Source: Crystallibacter permensis (GTDB taxonomy: Bacteria; Actinomycetota; Actinomycetes; Actinomycetales; Micrococcaceae). From it: 64,000 nt of DNA. A program made the position numbers and the translations under genes. The stretch lies in contig NZ_JAODLR010000011.1 in assembly GCF_025960875.1 (NCBI RefSeq), forward strand, positions 62,001-126,000, given 5' to 3'. Every line of letters starts with the position of its first letter. Positions within the stretch are counted from its first letter, which is position 1. Shown here in pieces: positions 62,960 to 64,000 of the stretch. Under the pieces are notes generated by a model that saw only the letters and a list, made by a program, of their open reading frames with translations, was not told the DNA's origin and did no database searches.

Positions 62960-63877
62960 CTAAGGCTTCCTGGTCGCGGCGGCCTGGGCCCGCCGTCGTG
63001 CTTCTTCTCGTTTTTGCAGTACGTCCGGATGATGTCTTGAAAGAGCAATGACCCCCACAATAGCAACCAAACCCACGCCAATCATGGCAATCGCGATGAC
63101 GGGTTCGACGTCGGGTTTCAGTTCCCCCAGCAGGAAAATACCGATGGCGATGCCGACAAGAGGATCAATGACGGTCAGTCCGGCTATCACCAGGTCCGGC
63201 GGTCCGCTGGAGTAGGCGCTCTGGACAAACCACGCTCCCAGACCCGCAGCGGCAATAATCGCGATGAAGCTGTACACCGGCACGTTGGCCAGGAAGCGCC
63301 CGTTGGGGTCGAACAGGTGCAAGCCGATGATCCGCACCAGGACGGCGACAAAGCCGAAGAGCATCCCGGCGCCGAGGATGTAGGCGAAAGCGTTCAAGCG
63401 GTGCCGGAACATCAGTTCCAGCGAGAGGAAAACCGCAACAACGACGGCGAGCAGCAGTACCGTCGACAGCTCCTCTGCCGCTGTAACCCGGTGGCTCTCC
63501 CCGGTGACGTTGACCGCCAGCAGAACGAAGCCCGCGCTTCCGGTGACGCAGGCGGTGATCGCCACAACCGTCATTCGGTTCAGCCGGATCCCTTGGTCCT
63601 TCGAGTTCACGATGGTGGTGATTACCAGAGCGATGGCACCGATTGGCTGGACAACCGTGAGTGGGGCGCTGACGAGCGCGAACACGTTCAGTCCCATGCC
63701 GACGCCCAACAGCAGCAGCCCCACAACCCATCGCGGATTGCGCAGCAGCCGCAGCAGTCCGCTGACGCTGAGGGAGAGCCCGCCGGTGTTTGCCTGCACC
63801 GCACTGGCCTGACGCTGCGTTCCAAGGGCAAGGAAGCAAGCACCGGCCAGCGCGCAGAGGATCGCTAGCCAGACCAT
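62960..63877 (-). CDS. DMT superfamily permease (EamA-like/NIPA-like)
   Basis: Membrane protein of 305 residues with nine or ten hydrophobic segments. It starts MVWLAILCALAGACFLALGT, then has NVFALVSAPLTVVQPIGAIA and, in the second half, SGPPDLVIAGLTVIDPLVGI with GELKPD, the pattern of DMT permeases related to actinobacterial DMT/NIPA-like proteins. Substrate is unknown. The C-terminus is basic (KREEARRRAQAAATRKP). It is 15 bases upstream of the GT4 gene and likely forms an operon with it. The 123 bases to the window end show no gene. Confidence 0.86.
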   Translation of the reverse strand: MVWLAILCALAGACFLALGTQRQASAVQANTGGLSLSVSGLLRLLRNPRWVVGLLLLGVGMGLNVFALVSAPLTVVQPIGAIALVITTIVNSKDQGIRLNRMTVVAITACVTGSAGFVLLAVNVTGESHRVTAAEELSTVLLLAVVVAVFLSLELMFRHRLNAFAYILGAGMLFGFVAVLVRIIGLHLFDPNGRFLANVPVYSFIAIIAAAGLGAWFVQSAYSSGPPDLVIAGLTVIDPLVGIAIGIFLLGELKPDVEPVIAIAMIGVGLVAIVGVIALSRHHPDVLQKREEARRRAQAAATRKP

Positions 63878-64000
63878 GTGGTCCTGACTGCCGTTGTTCC
63901 TGGTGCACTCCGTTTCCCGTCTGCCGGCGGACCGTCAACCATTCGTGTGCCCATTGACAGCGGAGCCGGCGGGGCTGTCCGGCTGTTGCCCCCGTTTGGC

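Noticed and set aside
1-64000. CRISPR arrays, prophage or insertion sequences
   Set aside because: No regularly spaced repeats with unique spacers, transposase, integrase or phage structural genes were seen anywhere in the window.

Overview
The window is GC-rich chromosomal DNA from an actinobacterium, most likely Arthrobacter or a close relative in the Micrococcaceae. The reasons are the gene order around rpsB-tsf-pyrH-frr-cdsA, dxr-rseP-ispG-GNAT and rimP-nusA-ylxR-infB-rbfA-truB-ribF-rpsO-pnp, the short NusA, an IF-2 with a long Ala/Pro/Gly linker, many GTG/TTG starts, and ATGA/GTGA/TGATG stop-start overlaps. I see no insertion sequences, integrases, CRISPR arrays or rRNA. Most genes lie on the minus strand.

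Region by region. 0-3.7 kb: molybdenum section, with a molybdate ABC transporter (modA, modB, and probably the first codons of modC at the left edge), an HTH-TOBE molybdate-responsive protein, and divergent moaA and moaD. 3.7-5.3 kb: alanine/glycine:cation symporter. 5.4-20.4 kb: core RNA and translation genes read leftward (rimP, nusA, ylxR, infB, rbfA, truB, ribF, rpsO, pnp, M16 peptidase), interrupted by a guanine deaminase, two small membrane proteins and a secreted beta-propeller protein. 20.4-22.7 kb: a ferritin-like DUF4439 protein and an APH-type kinase read rightward. 22.7-32.2 kb: TSUP permease, proS, GNAT, ispG, YciI-like, a large lipoprotein, rseP and dxr.

32.3-47.4 kb is a metabolic block placed between dxr and cdsA. 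It encodes an apparently complete route for leucine/branched-chain keto acids: branched-chain keto acid dehydrogenase (bkdABC) with a divergent Lrp-type regulator, an isovaleryl-CoA dehydrogenase-like enzyme, a methylcrotonyl-CoA carboxylase-like pair, a MaoC hydratase, a CitE-type lyase, 3-oxoacid CoA-transferase (scoAB) and a divergent TetR regulator. The gene set matches the mycobacterial Rv2495c-Rv2506 cluster. 47.6-53.9 kb is a carboxylate uptake module: an acetate/pyruvate-type sodium:solute symporter with its DUF485 partner, facing a LytS/LytTR-type two-component system, a small membrane protein and a second symporter.

53.9-60.1 kb returns to core genes (DivIVA-domain protein, cdsA, frr, pyrH, tsf, rpsB, divergent M23 peptidase). 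60.1-64 kb holds an acyl-CoA dehydrogenase with a large palindrome upstream, a CAU-anticodon tRNA, a GT4 glycosyltransferase and a DMT-family permease.

The most interesting signals are regulatory. There are three CRP/GlxR-type palindromes upstream of the AGCS symporter, the bkd operon and the DUF485-symporter operon. There are helically phased direct repeats resembling LytTR operators between the symporter operon and the LytTR two-component genes, two copies of a GCATWATGCA palindrome at the Lrp gene, tandem palindromes at the TetR and HTH-TOBE genes, and a hairpin that buries the ribosome binding site of the M16 peptidase gene.
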